Assembly (NCBI GenBank): GCA_902464635.1
Contig: CABQKC010000006.1
Span: 1-64,000 of the forward strand
Origin: an uncultured Caryophanales bacterium
GTDB taxonomy: Bacteria; Bacillota_I; Bacilli_A; RFN20; CAG-826
DNA length: 64,000 bases
Direction of reading: 5' to 3'
The position numbers and the translations under genes are program-made. Each line of letters begins with the position of its first letter. The stretch's first letter is position 1. Below the pieces are notes generated by a model. The model was not told the origin of the DNA, made no database searches, and saw nothing but the letters and a program-made list of their open reading frames with translations. Below, in pieces: positions 6,554 to 15,982 of this stretch.

Positions 6554-8680
6554 TTATTTATCTTCTTTTGGAGCCACTTCAGAAGCGTCTTCTTTTTTGG
6601 CTTCTTCCCCACTAGAAGGAATGGTTTCAGTAGGAGTTTCTGCATGCTTTTCTTCTTTTGGTAAAGAACCATGTTCAACTAGATAAGAAATCTCTTCGGC
6701 TGTAATGGTTTCTTTTTCAAGAAGAGTTTCAGCAATCAAGATAACTTCATCTTTATGTTCTAATAAGAGCTTTCTAGCGTTTTCATGGGCTTCATCGATT
6801 ATTTTCCTAACTGCCTTATCGATTTCAAAGGCAATTTGGGTCGAGAAGTTCTTTTGAGTGGAATTATAGTCTCTACCAAGGAAGACAGAGCCAGTATTTT
6901 GCTCATATTGGATTGGTCCAAGTTCAGACATACCAAGCTCAGTAACCATAAGTCTAGCGATTCTAGTAGCTTCTTGAATGTCGTTAGAAGCACCTGTAGT
7001 AACATCTTGGAAGAATATTTCTTCAGAAGTTCTACCGCCTAATAAGCCAGTAATTCTAGCAATAAGTTCATTTTTGGTTAATAAGAAGCGATCATCTTCA
7101 GGAGTCATTAAGACATGGCCACCAGTATTTCCTCTAGGAATGATGGTAATCTTTTGGACCTTATCAGAAAATGGAAGATTAAGTCCGATAACAGCGTGTC
7201 CAGCTTCATGATAAGCGACTTCTTTTCTTTCGACAGGAGACATGGCACGACTAGATTTAGCAGGTCCAGAAATTCTTCTATCGATAGCTTCGTCGATATC
7301 GGCAATATCGATGCAGTCTTTGTTTTCCCTAACGGCAAGGATAGCAGCTTCATTTAATACATTGTCAAGATCAGCACCAGAGAAGCCTACAGTTCTCTTG
7401 GCTAAAGCACCAAAATCAACTCCTGGAGCAATCTTTTTATTACGGGCATGTACTTTTAGGATAGCCTCACGCCCTTCTTTGTCTGGTAATGAAACGGTGA
7501 TAGTTCTATCAAATCTACCGGCTCTTCTTAAAGCAGGGTCAAGAACATCATCGCGGTTAGTAGCAGCGATAACTAGGATACCTGAATTAGCTTCAAAACC
7601 ATCCATTTCGACAAGCAATTGGTTAAGAGTTTGTTCTCTTTCGTCGTTGCCTCCACCAAGTCCAGCGCCTCTTTGACGCCCAACAGCATCGATTTCATCA
7701 ATAAATATTAGACATGGAGCGGTTTCTTTGGCCTTTTTGAACAAGTCGCGTACACGACCTGCGCCAACACCGACATACATTTCAACAAAGTCAGAGCCAG
7801 AGATTGAATAGAATGGAACTCCAGCTTCACCAGCAACAGCCTTAGCAAGCAAGGTTTTACCAGTACCTGGTGGGCCAATTAGCAAGACACCTTTTGGTAA
7901 TCTGGCACCGAATTTAGAATATTTCTTTGGATCTTTTAGATATTCAACAAGTTCGACCATTTCGGCCTTTTCAGCATCACATCCAGCAACATCACTGAAT
8001 TTTACTTTTGAAGAAGCTTTTCTAGCAGGCGACTTATTAAATCCTAAGACGTTATTATTCATTCCAGAAACGGACGAATTAAGTCTAGAGAAGATAAATA
8101 AGCCAATTATTAAGATAATTCCTGTGGATATTAAGGTTGGTCCCCACGTATCCCACCAAGAGACTTGGAAAGCATCTTTATTATTTAAAGAAGCACCCGA
8201 TCCTTGGTTTCTAATTCCAAATTGTTCAATTCTAACTGCAAATATGCTTTGGTATGAAAGGTGAGTGTATTCATAATAGGCGCCAGTTTCATCGGTAGCA
8301 AAAGTAGTAAAATCACTAGTCCAAACAGATTCATCAATAACAACCGAGAATATACGTTTTGTATTACTGGTCTTATCGATGTAATTACCTTTGACCGTAA
8401 CGGCTTTATAGCCATGGCTAGCTTCGACATAATAAACTTGTTTGTTTGTTAAATCGAAATCAGTAAGGGTACCATTGGCTTCCTTTTCACCGCTGGCATT
8501 TGTTGTAATACTAGTTGTATAACCTAAATAATTATCCAAATCACTATAGGCCCAAGTTTCACCCTTGCCAACCATGCTGGAAACAATTAGCCAAATAAAT
8601 ACGCCAACTGTTGCAGCCATTAATATGTAAGGAAGGATAAAACTGAATATACTCTTTTTTGGGGCTTTTCCGTCGTTCAT
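6554..8680 (-). CDS. ftsH: ATP-dependent zinc metalloprotease FtsH
   Basis: A 708-residue membrane-bound AAA+ protease that extracts and degrades misfolded membrane and regulatory proteins. Order: a membrane span at about 11–34, an extracytoplasmic domain of about 140 residues, a second span at about 178–200, then the AAA domain with Walker A GPPGTGKT (about 268), Walker B IFIDEIDA and the arginine-finger region, and the M41 protease domain with the zinc motif HEAGH (about 490). The C-terminal tail is rich in Glu, Lys and Ala. The start is supported by AAGGAGAA just upstream. The extracytoplasmic domain is somewhat longer than in Bacillus FtsH. In Bacillus tilS–hprT–ftsH are adjacent; hprT is absent here. 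Confidence 0.97.
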   Translation of the reverse strand: MNDGKAPKKSIFSFILPYILMAATVGVFIWLIVSSMVGKGETWAYSDLDNYLGYTTSITTNASGEKEANGTLTDFDLTNKQVYYVEASHGYKAVTVKGNYIDKTSNTKRIFSVVIDESVWTSDFTTFATDETGAYYEYTHLSYQSIFAVRIEQFGIRNQGSGASLNNKDAFQVSWWDTWGPTLISTGIILIIGLFIFSRLNSSVSGMNNNVLGFNKSPARKASSKVKFSDVAGCDAEKAEMVELVEYLKDPKKYSKFGARLPKGVLLIGPPGTGKTLLAKAVAGEAGVPFYSISGSDFVEMYVGVGAGRVRDLFKKAKETAPCLIFIDEIDAVGRQRGAGLGGGNDEREQTLNQLLVEMDGFEANSGILVIAATNRDDVLDPALRRAGRFDRTITVSLPDKEGREAILKVHARNKKIAPGVDFGALAKRTVGFSGADLDNVLNEAAILAVRENKDCIDIADIDEAIDRRISGPAKSSRAMSPVERKEVAYHEAGHAVIGLNLPFSDKVQKITIIPRGNTGGHVLMTPEDDRFLLTKNELIARITGLLGGRTSEEIFFQDVTTGASNDIQEATRIARLMVTELGMSELGPIQYEQNTGSVFLGRDYNSTQKNFSTQIAFEIDKAVRKIIDEAHENARKLLLEHKDEVILIAETLLEKETITAEEISYLVEHGSLPKEEKHAETPTETIPSSGEEAKKEDASEVAPKEDK

Positions 8681-8714
8681 TTTGTTCTCCTTTTCAATTG
8701 ATTATTTTTTTCTT

Positions 8715-8730
8715 TAACGTGCGTGCGTTA
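8715..8730. promoter_or_regulatory. Inverted repeat at the expected ftsH transcription start
   Basis: TAACG and CGTTA flank a 6-base centre (TGCGTG). The repeat sits just downstream of the predicted ftsH −10 box, where a repressor would block initiation. It matches neither the CIRCE (HrcA) nor the CtsR heptad operator. Function is inferred from position only. Confidence 0.3.
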
Positions 8731-8733
8731 GGA

Positions 8734-8761
8734 AATGTACACTAAAATCAAGAATATGCAA
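8734..8761 (-). promoter_or_regulatory. Possible ftsH promoter
   Basis: On the minus strand TTGCAT (8756–8761) and TACATT (8734–8739) are spaced by 16 bases in the 102-base gap between tilS and ftsH. The −10 box is only a fair match. Confidence 0.4.
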
Positions 8762-8782
8762 ATACATTGCAACCCTATTTGT

Positions 8783-10033
8783 CTATTTAATTGTCTTCAT
8801 CCTTAAAATAGAGGTGTGATATTCGCTGAAAGTTTGCCTATAACGTGGAACATATATTATTTTTCCGTCTTTATTGACAAATACTGGCCAAATATAACGC
8901 AAAGTAACAGGCATCTTCCAAACAGAATATAGCCTTCTAACAGGCTCTAAATATCCATGTATGACATAATTATCAGTTGGAAGGACGCTTCTTACCGTTA
9001 ATGGGTAATCCTCGTCTTTAATACCTCTATCTAAAGCCCCCATAGAGAAGTCTAATTCAAAATATGGGGTATCTAATTTGCCGTTTTTCTCTAAAATATA
9101 GGTATATGGCAATTCTTTTGGATTATTTCCAACAGTAATGACATCGTATTCCTTGATTAAATAAGTAGAATCATTTAATTTCATGGCCAAATTTGGTTGA
9201 GGGGCAAGGCAAAATTTACGGATTGCTTCGTAATCTTTTACCTTTAAGCTAACTTTTCTAGAAGCAGTAGAAACTAGTTTATTAATAGCGTTGATAAATC
9301 CGTCGTAAGGAAGGGCGATCAAGGCACGGATGTCTAATTCATCAGCAACAACGGCTTCATGGATAACACTATCAGAAAGACCAAATTGTTCATCATTAGC
9401 AGCCCTCATTTCATCAAGGACCTTTTCGCGGTCAATCTCGCTCATCTTCGAAATAACATCTCTTCTAATTGAATTACGCATGTATTCATCTTCGTTTTTA
9501 GAAGCACTAGTGGAATAAGGAACATGGTTTTCGTTATCATAATCAATTAGATCTTGCTTTGAATAATTAAGCAAAGGCCTAACAACAACCATTCCTTCAA
9601 CTGTAGACATTGGGAACAAACCGTAATGGGCAACATGTCCTTTTCTTTGCTTTTGAAGAAGATAAGTTTCAATTAAATCATCTTGTTGATGGGCCACAAA
9701 GAAAGCAGAGGCGTTATATTTCTCATATATTTTCTTGAAGAAGTCATATCTAACTCTTCTAGCAAATTCTTTATAATCCTCGTTTTCTTTAATCTTTTCT
9801 TCTTCTGGAAGATCATTTGTATCTAATCCTTCAAAAACTAGCCCATTCTTCTGGCAATAATCTCTTAAAGAAGCGAAATCTGAATCGCTAGAATCGAATT
9901 TATGATAATTAAGGGAACAAACAACAGGTTTTATCCCCTTTTTGACCATCATATCTATCAAGGCCATGGAATCAGAACCAAAAGTACCTGCAACTAGGTA
10001 AGTAGAAGATTCATCAAACTTGAAATCAATCAT
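8783..10033 (-). CDS. tilS: tRNA(Ile)-lysidine synthetase TilS
   Basis: A 416-residue N-type ATP pyrophosphatase that converts the wobble cytidine of tRNA-Ile(CAU) to lysidine, so that the tRNA reads AUA instead of AUG; essential in most bacteria. The fold is supported by the N-terminal PP-loop region, the FEGLDTN and ARRVRYDFF segments, the FVAHQQDDLIETYLL motif, VRPLL and the YMRNSIRRDVI region typical of TilS. The PP-loop itself is unusual: GTFGSDS (residues 16–22) where SGGxDS is usual. The gene follows rqcP directly (stop and start share one base), as in the Bacillus neighbourhood. Confidence 0.9.
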   Translation of the reverse strand: MIDFKFDESSTYLVAGTFGSDSMALIDMMVKKGIKPVVCSLNYHKFDSSDSDFASLRDYCQKNGLVFEGLDTNDLPEEEKIKENEDYKEFARRVRYDFFKKIYEKYNASAFFVAHQQDDLIETYLLQKQRKGHVAHYGLFPMSTVEGMVVVRPLLNYSKQDLIDYDNENHVPYSTSASKNEDEYMRNSIRRDVISKMSEIDREKVLDEMRAANDEQFGLSDSVIHEAVVADELDIRALIALPYDGFINAINKLVSTASRKVSLKVKDYEAIRKFCLAPQPNLAMKLNDSTYLIKEYDVITVGNNPKELPYTYILEKNGKLDTPYFELDFSMGALDRGIKDEDYPLTVRSVLPTDNYVIHGYLEPVRRLYSVWKMPVTLRYIWPVFVNKDGKIIYVPRYRQTFSEYHTSILRMKTIK

Positions 10034-10287
10034 TACATTTCTCCTTCGTCGATAAGGGTAAACATTTCTTGGCAGGTAGACTTGTTTGCATAAGGTAATA
10101 TCTTATTTACCTTGCCAAGCACATATTTAGAACCGAGAATCAATTTAATTTCGTCCCCTTCATTAATTTCGCTAGAGGCTTTAGCAATTTTCCCATTAAT
10201 TGATACTTTGGAAGCGTCACATAGCTGTTTTGCTATTTCCCTACGCTTAATTAACCTAGAAACTTTTAAAAATTTATCAATTCTCAT
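10033..10287 (-). CDS. rqcP: S4-domain ribosome-associated protein RqcP (YabO)
   Basis: An 84-residue S4-fold RNA-binding protein beginning MRIDKFLKVSRLIKRR, the classical start of RqcP/Hsp15-like proteins; VSINGKIAKASSEINEGDEI forms the rest of the S4 motif. In Bacillus RqcP works with RqcH to add C-terminal alanine tails to nascent chains on stalled 50S subunits. I chose the ATG at 10287 because upstream in-frame codons (to 10356) overlap mfd and lack family similarity. A perfect Shine–Dalgarno is not seen. It lies between mfd and tilS, matching Bacillus order. Confidence 0.88.
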   Translation of the reverse strand: MRIDKFLKVSRLIKRREIAKQLCDASKVSINGKIAKASSEINEGDEIKLILGSKYVLGKVNKILPYANKSTCQEMFTLIDEGEM

Positions 10288-10333
10288 CCTATATAGGATA
10301 ACACAATTCCCATAAAGGGAATGCTTATAAATT

Positions 10334-13300
10334 TTACGACTTTTGTTTATGGGCAAGGTATACCGAATGTATATTTCTCATTACTTTTTCTAAATCATCA
10401 AGCCAATTGCCCTGTTTATATAAAGAAACTACCAATACTTTATTCAAAAAAGTAACCCTTAGCCTATTCATCATCGGCAGCAAAGAATTAAACAAATCAC
10501 TGCCGATTCCGTCGATTCTAGAGAAGCTAGACGATAAAGATAAATCGACTTTGTCTTCACAGTCGTTAACAGATGTAAATTCTTCAAAATCAGAAAGTAT
10601 ATCAATGAGTTTTTTCTTAATTAACAAAGAGGTCTCTTCTGGCATTTTTCCATATATGTCCCTCACCTTTTTGGCAAATTTGTTCAAATCTGACTCTTTG
10701 TTTATGTTCTCTAATTCCTGATACAAAACAATCTTGTCACTTTTAGATGCATAATCAGAAGGAATATATGCATCTATATCAAAAAGCTTATTTGAGGTAG
10801 GTGGAGTAAGTTCGATTCCAGATTTTTTAGCCTCAATTGCTTCATTTAGCATCTTCATATACAAATCAAGACCGACAGAGTCGATAAATCCAGCTTGTTC
10901 AGGGCCTAAAATATCTCCAGCACCCCTTATCATCAAATCCCTTTGGGCAATTTTATAACCAGATCCTAGTTCAGTGAATTCTTGGATAGCCTGTAGACGT
11001 TTTTTAGCGTCCTCATTCATATTTTTATGAGGTTTGTACATCAAATAGGCATAGGAAATTCTATTTCCCCTGCCAACTCTACCTTTGATTTGATAAAGTT
11101 GAGAAAGACCGAAGTTATCGGCATTTTCTACAATTATCATGTTCGCGTTTGGTATATCGATACCGTTTTCAACGATTGAAGTGCAAACCAAAACATTAAG
11201 TTCATTATCATAGAACTTGGCCATGACATCTTCGGATTCATTTTTATCCATTTGGCCATGAACAACTCCTATTTTTGCTAAAGGAATCCTAGAAGCAAGC
11301 TTAGAAGCGCAGGAATATATCGTATCCACCCTATTATGAACATAATAAACCTGTCCGTTTCTAGATAATTCCCTAGAGATAAGTTCATCTACTATTTCTT
11401 CTTTATACGGAGTTACATATGTCTGGATTGGCATTCTTGACGAAGGGGCTGTATTGATTTCTGACATTGGACGAATCCCGACCAAAGACATTTGCAAGGT
11501 TCTAGGAATCGGGGTAGCGGAAAGAGTAAGAACATCAACGCTATTCTTCATTTCCTTAATTCTTTCTTTTTGTTCAACACCAAAGCGTTGCTCTTCATCA
11601 ACAATCAAAAGACCTAAATCCTTAAATTCAAAATCTTTGGAAAGAAGCCTGTGTGTCCCGATTATGAAATCGATTTTCCCTTCTTTTATAGCCTTTAGAT
11701 TTTGATTTTGAACTGAATCAGGAATTAATCTAGAAAACAGGGCTAACCTAACTCCAAATGTAGCAAAACGCTGCATTGCTACTTCGTAATGTTGCCTTGC
11801 AAGCAATGTAGTTGGACATAATAAAGCAACTTGCTTTCCATTTGATATAGCCTTAAAAGCCGCTCTAAAGGCAACTTCGGTTTTGCCAAAACCTACATCC
11901 CCACAGACAAGCCTATCCATGATTTCATTAGATTCCATATCCTTTTTAATCGCATCAACCGCAGCTTGCTGATCAGAAGTCAATTGATATGGAAATTCAT
12001 TCTCGAATTGTTTTTGTAGTTCATCATCCGGAGGGAAAGCAAAACCTTTGTTCCTAACCCTGTTCCCATAAAGAGAAATAAGCCTATCAGCAAGTTCGTT
12101 GATACGTTTATTAATCTTGGCTTTTCTTTTTTCCCATTCCTTAGTAGAGAGCCTACTTAATTGAGGCCTAGCCCCCTCTCGTCCTGCATATTTCCTAACT
12201 AATCTAAATTGTTCTAAAGGAACATAAAGGAATTCGTTCCCAGCGTATGCAATATGAAGGAAATCCCTATGTTTCCCTTCTATTTCAATTGTTTTTATAT
12301 CAAGGAATTGGCCAATTCCATTATATTCATGAACTACATAATCACCTGGTTTTAACTCTTCATAGCTTCTTAATATAGTTGCTTGTTTAAAACGTGAATT
12401 AAACCTAGAAGCAACTCGCCTCGCACCAAATAATTCATTTGAAGAAATATAGGCGATTTTTAATGATGGAATCTCAAACCCTTCCGATAAATTCAAAGAA
12501 GAGAAAGCAAGATTAGAAGAGGGGATTTCTAATCCATTTACTTCTTCTATTTCTAGCTTGGCATCTTCTAAAAGACTTTTGATTGTTTTTCTTTGTTGCT
12601 CTTCTTTTAGACAAATGATTACTTTGTTCCCGCTAGAAAGATAAGATTGGATTGTAGGCAAGATAGATGCAATCGATTTACCTGTTAATGAAATTGAATG
12701 AACAGGGAAGCTAGCATCGTTAATCGAAGTAGAAAAGATAGACCCGTGTATCGATTTAACACCTTTTAAGGCTTTGTCTAGACTTAGATATTGTTCTAGA
12801 TGAGAAAGACATTGTCCTTGGTAAAATAGTTCTCCAAAATATTGATTTGCCTCAGTTTGAAGCAAGGAAAAAGATTCACAGAATTGAGGATAATTTGGAA
12901 AGAAGACAAACCTAGGATTAAAATAACTTACAATAGAAGAAGCGTCTTTATTTGCTAACCCATAATATTTATACAAAGGTATTTTGTAATTACTATTTTG
13001 ATAATCTTCTAGAACCGATTCTAGATTTCTTTTTAAATCATTAAAACGTTCTAAAGGTAGCTCTTCTTCATCTTTTGAAAGTCTATCCAAAGCGGCTTTC
13101 TTAAACTCTTCAAACATTGATGAAGGCAAAAAGAAATCGGTCGCAGGTGCGATAGAAACTTCTTCTAGATTACTTTTAGATTCCTGCGTTGCTATATCAA
13201 ATAGACGTATTGATTCGATTTCATCATCAAAGAATTCGATACGTATTGGATCTAGATAAGAAACAGAATAAACATCAACGATATCGCCTCTATAGGCAAA

Positions 13301-13807
13301 TTGAAGGGAATGCTCGATTTTGTCATTAACCTTATAACCGTTTTCTAATAATTTGGTTTTAAAATCTTTTAAATCAAGAGTGTCTCCGACTTTTAATTTT
13401 ATAACTCTTTCCTCAAATTGTTTTCTTGAAGGAAGGAAGCGAAGAATGGCGCTAGGATGAGTAACCAAAATCTTCTTTTTATCATCCAATAGACGATACA
13501 TCGCATATATTCTTTGAGATTGCAATTCTAGCGAAGAAGATAATGCTTCCGCCCGCAAAAGTTCATCGGATGGAAAGAAAACAACGTTTTCTTCTGGCAA
13601 GAAATTTAGCAAGAATTCATATATTCTTTGGCAAGAATATTGGTTAGGAGAAACTATACAATAATTGTCTTTTTTCTTGTTAAACAAAGATAAAATAGCT
13701 AGGGCTGGCCCTAACGTATCATCACTAACTAAATTGCCTTTTGCCTCGCCAAGAGCACTTACATAAGGCAATGTATCAATTAAAGAAAAAAGGTCGTTAT
13801 TCTTCAT
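10334..13807 (-). CDS. mfd: Transcription-repair coupling factor Mfd
   Basis: A 1157-residue SF2 translocase that pushes stalled RNA polymerase off DNA and recruits UvrA. Layout is full length: an N-terminal UvrB-homology region, an RNA-polymerase-interacting CarD-like domain around GDYVVHEYNGIGQF, the RecG-like motor with Walker A GDVGFGKTEVA and DEEQ box, the TRG motif region, and the C-terminal inhibitory domain. The start overlaps the pth stop by 4 bases (ATGA), implying translational coupling in a pth–mfd–rqcP–tilS operon. Confidence 0.96.
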   Translation of the reverse strand: MKNNDLFSLIDTLPYVSALGEAKGNLVSDDTLGPALAILSLFNKKKDNYCIVSPNQYSCQRIYEFLLNFLPEENVVFFPSDELLRAEALSSSLELQSQRIYAMYRLLDDKKKILVTHPSAILRFLPSRKQFEERVIKLKVGDTLDLKDFKTKLLENGYKVNDKIEHSLQFAYRGDIVDVYSVSYLDPIRIEFFDDEIESIRLFDIATQESKSNLEEVSIAPATDFFLPSSMFEEFKKAALDRLSKDEEELPLERFNDLKRNLESVLEDYQNSNYKIPLYKYYGLANKDASSIVSYFNPRFVFFPNYPQFCESFSLLQTEANQYFGELFYQGQCLSHLEQYLSLDKALKGVKSIHGSIFSTSINDASFPVHSISLTGKSIASILPTIQSYLSSGNKVIICLKEEQQRKTIKSLLEDAKLEIEEVNGLEIPSSNLAFSSLNLSEGFEIPSLKIAYISSNELFGARRVASRFNSRFKQATILRSYEELKPGDYVVHEYNGIGQFLDIKTIEIEGKHRDFLHIAYAGNEFLYVPLEQFRLVRKYAGREGARPQLSRLSTKEWEKRKAKINKRINELADRLISLYGNRVRNKGFAFPPDDELQKQFENEFPYQLTSDQQAAVDAIKKDMESNEIMDRLVCGDVGFGKTEVAFRAAFKAISNGKQVALLCPTTLLARQHYEVAMQRFATFGVRLALFSRLIPDSVQNQNLKAIKEGKIDFIIGTHRLLSKDFEFKDLGLLIVDEEQRFGVEQKERIKEMKNSVDVLTLSATPIPRTLQMSLVGIRPMSEINTAPSSRMPIQTYVTPYKEEIVDELISRELSRNGQVYYVHNRVDTIYSCASKLASRIPLAKIGVVHGQMDKNESEDVMAKFYDNELNVLVCTSIVENGIDIPNANMIIVENADNFGLSQLYQIKGRVGRGNRISYAYLMYKPHKNMNEDAKKRLQAIQEFTELGSGYKIAQRDLMIRGAGDILGPEQAGFIDSVGLDLYMKMLNEAIEAKKSGIELTPPTSNKLFDIDAYIPSDYASKSDKIVLYQELENINKESDLNKFAKKVRDIYGKMPEETSLLIKKKLIDILSDFEEFTSVNDCEDKVDLSLSSSFSRIDGIGSDLFNSLLPMMNRLRVTFLNKVLVVSLYKQGNWLDDLEKVMRNIHSVYLAHKQKS

Positions 13808-14364
13808 TTGTTATAATGATTCATCGCGTAATTAAAATCATGGAGAAGATAATCCCTGATCGCCTTAGAGGCGTTAGTAGTCGCGATGTCTAACTTTTCC
13901 CTGCTATCGTTATCGATTTTAGAAAGGACATAATCGGCTCCTCCGTGAGGAGGTTCCCCTATTCCAACCCTGATACGCTTAAATTTATCGCTGCCAATAG
14001 AAGAGATGATGCTTTTCATTCCATTATGGGAACCACTAGACCCAAAAGGTCTTAATCTAATCTTCCCTTCTTCTATTGCCATATCATCATAAATAACAAG
14101 AAGTTCATCGAGAGAAACCTTGAAATATGACATCATGGGTGAGACAAATTGCCCAGAAAGGTTCATATATGTGGAAGGCTTAGCCAAAATAAAATCCTCT
14201 TCAAAGGCAGGATTTTTTACAATCGTATAAAGCCCATTGAATTTAGTTCTATCAATATCAACTTTGACCATTTCGGCAAATTTATCAATAACAGCAAACC
14301 CCATATTATGACGGGTATTTTCATATTGTTTGCCTATATTGCCTAACCCTACGATAAGTTTCAT
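13804..14364 (-). CDS. pth: Peptidyl-tRNA hydrolase
   Basis: A 186-residue enzyme that cleaves peptidyl-tRNA dropped from ribosomes to recycle tRNA. Diagnostic segments are VGLGNIGKQYENTRHNMGF with the catalytic histidine near residue 20, KPSTYMNLSG, LVIYDDMAIEEGKIRLRPFGSSGSHNGMKSI and RVGIGEP. Length is normal. It is overlapped by mfd downstream and shares one base with the flavodoxin stop upstream (TAATG), so it is probably translated with both. Confidence 0.96.
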   Translation of the reverse strand: MKLIVGLGNIGKQYENTRHNMGFAVIDKFAEMVKVDIDRTKFNGLYTIVKNPAFEEDFILAKPSTYMNLSGQFVSPMMSYFKVSLDELLVIYDDMAIEEGKIRLRPFGSSGSHNGMKSIISSIGSDKFKRIRVGIGEPPHGGADYVLSKIDNDSREKLDIATTNASKAIRDYLLHDFNYAMNHYNK

Positions 14365-14915
14365 TACTTAACCTCATCTACCTCAACAATATTTTGCAAT
14401 TTAGAAGCTACGTTAATAATCTTATTCACGCCTTCTTGGTCATAATATTCAAAAGGACGTTCCATCATTTCTTTAACCATGGCATTAGACACACCTTGCT
14501 TACTTTGCATAACATTCATCGTGTACTTCATCATCATTCTTTGGAAGAACGGAAGCTTAGACATATCAAAAGAACCGCGTAATTGGTAATAACGGACATG
14601 ATATAAATCAAGGATATTAGAATTGATGAGTTCTTGTCTTCCTTCTTTTGACGGAATAGACATTCCAGAAGAGAAAATCATGACATTTTTATCGCTCATG
14701 TCATCATAATGGGATAAGAAATCATCAAGCCCTTTGATTTTTCCTCCCATAACCCAACCACCAAAGATGATAAGGTTGTAATTAGAAAGGTTCTTCCACT
14801 TGAACTTCTTTAGTGGCATGACCTCTGCAGAGATAGTTTTTGCTATATCTTCTGCATATTTTTTTGTAGATCCGACTTGGGAAACATATAAAACAATACT
14901 TTGCATAGCAAACAT
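14364..14915 (-). CDS. Flavodoxin-domain protein
   Basis: A protein of about 180 residues with a flavodoxin fold: the N-terminal strand and phosphate-binding loop IVLYVSQVGSTKKYAE, a central strand YNLIIFGGWVMGGKI and VMIFSSGM. It resembles the flavodoxin_5 group that includes HemG-like protoporphyrinogen oxidases, so an FMN-dependent reductase role is likely; the partner is unknown. The start may be the ATG at 14915 or the one at 14906 (MQSIVLY), which fits the family better; neither has a clear ribosome-binding site. It heads the flavodoxin–pth–mfd–rqcP–tilS gene string and is divergent from the DUF368 gene. Confidence 0.8.
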   Translation of the reverse strand: MFAMQSIVLYVSQVGSTKKYAEDIAKTISAEVMPLKKFKWKNLSNYNLIIFGGWVMGGKIKGLDDFLSHYDDMSDKNVMIFSSGMSIPSKEGRQELINSNILDLYHVRYYQLRGSFDMSKLPFFQRMMMKYTMNVMQSKQGVSNAMVKEMMERPFEYYDQEGVNKIINVASKLQNIVEVDEVK

Positions 14916-15000
14916 ACTACCACATAAGAAGATAAACTTCCTTTTATTTGTTTTAAAAATTTACTTTTATGATTTGTATATGTATTCGATAATAATAGGC

Positions 15001-15954
15001 ATGAAAGTTAAAGATTTTTTTATTGATTTAGCAAAAGGCGCTTCATTAGGAACCGGATTATTGCCAGGTGTATCAGCAGGAACAGTAGGATTAATCGTTA
15101 ATATTTATGATAAATTAATCAGCGGGATTAATGATTTAAAGAAGAACTTCCTTCGTGCATTTCTTACTCTTCTTCCAATCGGAATAGGATGGGTCGCCTC
15201 TGGAATATTGCTTTTATATGTCCAGCACAAATGTTGGGACTACATTCCTTTTATCATTGTTTGCATGTGTACCGGATTCTTAATTGGGGGCATGCCTACC
15301 ATATATAAAGAGTCAGGTATAGAGAAAATTAAGAAAAGCGATGGTTTAAGAATGACGATTGGATTTATTGTCGCTACTTTAATCGGAGTTTTTTCTGTTT
15401 TAGCATATGTATTCAATTGGTTTTCGTTTGAAGAAGCATTTGCTAATCCAAACCAAAACTGGTGGGTATATATAGTTATAATCGCGATTGGATTTGTCGC
15501 TGCAGCTGCTTGTATAATCCCAGGAATATCAGGGGCAATGATCTTGTTTATATTCGGCCTATATCAACCTGTATTAAATATCTATTTTGGAGATAATTCC
15601 ATAATCCATAACCACGATAGATTAGGATCAGGACTTTTATTGACTTTGTGTCTAGTAATTGGAGTTGTTTTAGGCTTCCTTGCTATCTCAAAAGTAATGA
15701 AGTCGCTATTAGAAAAACACAAAAGAGGAACATATGGATATGTGCTTGGCTTTGTTGCAGGTTCAATAGTAGCTATGTTTGTAAATAACCAAATATGGCC
15801 TGCCTACTCAAATCCAAACACTTCTCAATGGTATCAATATCTAATAGGAATAATTTTATTAATTGCAATTGCAATTGCCACTTTATTATTGATAAAATTA
15901 TCCAGTCGTAAAAAGGAAGAAAACCTTACAAAAATTAAGCAGTCAAATAACTAA
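15001..15954 (+). CDS. popT: DUF368 membrane protein, PopT-type undecaprenyl-phosphate translocase
   Basis: A 317-residue polytopic membrane protein of the DUF368 family. Two re-entrant-like glycine/proline motifs mark it: GTGLLPGVSAGTVGL near the N-terminus and IPGISGAMILFIFGLY in the middle, consistent with an internally duplicated fold. DUF368 (PopT) proteins are reported to return undecaprenyl phosphate across the cytoplasmic membrane for peptidoglycan and polymer synthesis. The start at 15001 begins the conserved region; upstream in-frame codons overlap the divergent flavodoxin gene. A TetR gene follows by 28 bases. Assignment of the exact substrate is by family only. Confidence 0.82.
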   Translation: MKVKDFFIDLAKGASLGTGLLPGVSAGTVGLIVNIYDKLISGINDLKKNFLRAFLTLLPIGIGWVASGILLLYVQHKCWDYIPFIIVCMCTGFLIGGMPTIYKESGIEKIKKSDGLRMTIGFIVATLIGVFSVLAYVFNWFSFEEAFANPNQNWWVYIVIIAIGFVAAAACIIPGISGAMILFIFGLYQPVLNIYFGDNSIIHNHDRLGSGLLLTLCLVIGVVLGFLAISKVMKSLLEKHKRGTYGYVLGFVAGSIVAMFVNNQIWPAYSNPNTSQWYQYLIGIILLIAIAIATLLLIKLSSRKKEENLTKIKQSNN

Positions 15955-15982
15955 TATTTTTTAAGAAGAAAGTGAGTAAAAA

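Noticed and set aside
7242..7676. A 144-codon plus-strand frame opposite ftsH
   Set aside because: Mirror of the AAA domain of ftsH; Ser/Leu-rich composition typical of antisense frames.
10286..10299. Perfect palindrome ATCCTATATAGGAT at the rqcP start
   Set aside because: It is short, AT-rich and overlaps the start codon; likely chance in this composition, with no promoter context.
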